Shown in pieces: positions 63,295 to 64,000 of a stretch of DNA of 64,000 nucleotides. Below the pieces are notes generated by a model that was given only the letters and a program-made list of their open reading frames with translations, did not search any database and was not told the DNA's origin. A program made the translations under genes and the position numbers. The first letter of the stretch is position 1; each line of letters begins with the position of its first letter. Source of the stretch: Archilochus colubris (Eukaryota; Chordata; Aves; Apodiformes; Trochilidae); contig CM041084.1 in assembly GCA_023079485.1 (NCBI GenBank), positions 67,489,709-67,553,708 on the forward strand, given 5' to 3'.

Positions 63295-64000
63295 CCTTGT
63301 TCCTGATGCTTATATAACACTATTCCATGTGTAGTTCATCCAATCCACCTAACCTTTTCAGCTGAATACTCATCATATGGCAGATAAGAAAATGCAGTCC
63401 TTTTAGTCTACTCACATTTTTAGTGCAGGCTTATTGTCTGTGTTGGCATAAGTATCTAGTCTTGGCCTTGTCTTGTTGTCTTCTGTATAAAATAGAAATA
63501 AGAGAGACAAAGATTCTACTATACTTCACAGGAGTGTCTGAGCGTTACTTTAATTAATATTTGCAAAATATTGGCTGGAAGATTCTAGGGGATTATAAAG
63601 TTGTTGCTATTCCAAGTGAAGTATTTGTTGGCTTATGAACACCTACAACAGCACAAAATGGAGCCACTTGAAGAACTTTATTCCTCTGGCTTGCGTTCAG
63701 GCAGATTGGCTTGGAATCTTCTCATCCCAACTTCAGTGTAAGAGTTTGAGGAATATATGAAGCTGTACTGAAAAATATTTATCATCCAGCTGTTGCTGGT
63801 GACATCAGCCTGGCCTGTTGCAGGGAACAAAGCATGCATTGCTAACTCTTGCTAAGTAAGGCACATGACTTTTCTCTTTTCCTTTTAAAAAGCCAACACC
63901 AAGGCAACCAATCTCATTCCAGCACTTTCAGGTTCTGTTTTTATTGCTCTAGGCTCCCTCCTACTTCCAATTATTTATGGAACAAGTTGTGTGTGAGTCA
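63295..64000. other. Unique non-coding sequence
   Basis: No gene, RNA or repeat recognised to the end of the window. The first 60 bp may be a diverged continuation of repeat copy B. Confidence 0.5.

Noticed and set aside
1..64000. Prokaryotic systems: operons, CRISPR arrays, phage or defence islands; also tRNA and rRNA genes
   Set aside because: No regularly spaced repeats, no long adjacent ORFs and no tRNA-like A/B-box cloverleaf seen. All mobile DNA recognised is vertebrate CR1.

Overview
This window looks like ordinary nuclear DNA from a bird. The main evidence is a series of CR1 (chicken repeat 1) LINE fragments. Several end in the typical avian CR1 tail, a CCTTCCAACC-like stretch followed by ATTCTATGATTCTATG-type octamers. 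The background is AT-rich and CpG-poor, T/G-rich simple tracts are frequent, and dense coding sequence is absent. There are no operons, bacterial ribosome-binding-site gene starts, CRISPR arrays or recognisable tRNA or rRNA genes. Long open frames are few and mostly lie inside CR1 copies.

Layout. Positions 1-5300 are unique, intron-like DNA. At 5309-5438 there is one good protein-coding exon candidate on the + strand: pyrimidine tract and AG, 43 open codons, a GTAAGT donor, and six CpGs in otherwise CpG-poor DNA. I could not name the gene. A CR1 copy (5572-6534) lies just downstream. From 6.5 to 27 kb the DNA is mostly unique. It contains a short CR1 tail, simple repeats, an AT-only palindromic block (17.86-17.95 kb), and weaker phase-compatible exon candidates at 17184-17228 and 24569-24673. 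If all three exons are real, the window holds the 3' part of one + strand gene with large introns. That joining is inference. From 27 to 49 kb the DNA is unique with scattered old CR1 pieces and homopolymer runs. From 49.3 to 51.1 kb there is an accessory cluster: an LTR-like block with an internal 94-bp-spaced duplication, a minus-strand CR1 tail and a small CpG-rich island. From 52.3 to 61.5 kb lies the densest CR1 territory, including the longest copy (57.5-58.9 kb) with a decayed reverse transcriptase, followed directly by an older CR1.

The most unusual structure is a pair of about 130-bp sequences, roughly 90% identical by eye and in opposite orientation, at 53268-53402 and 63165-63294. 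They match no repeat family I recognise and may be an undescribed interspersed element or retrocopy 3' end. I did not find a novel multi-gene system. Apart from the exon candidates, the window is repeats plus unique non-coding sequence.
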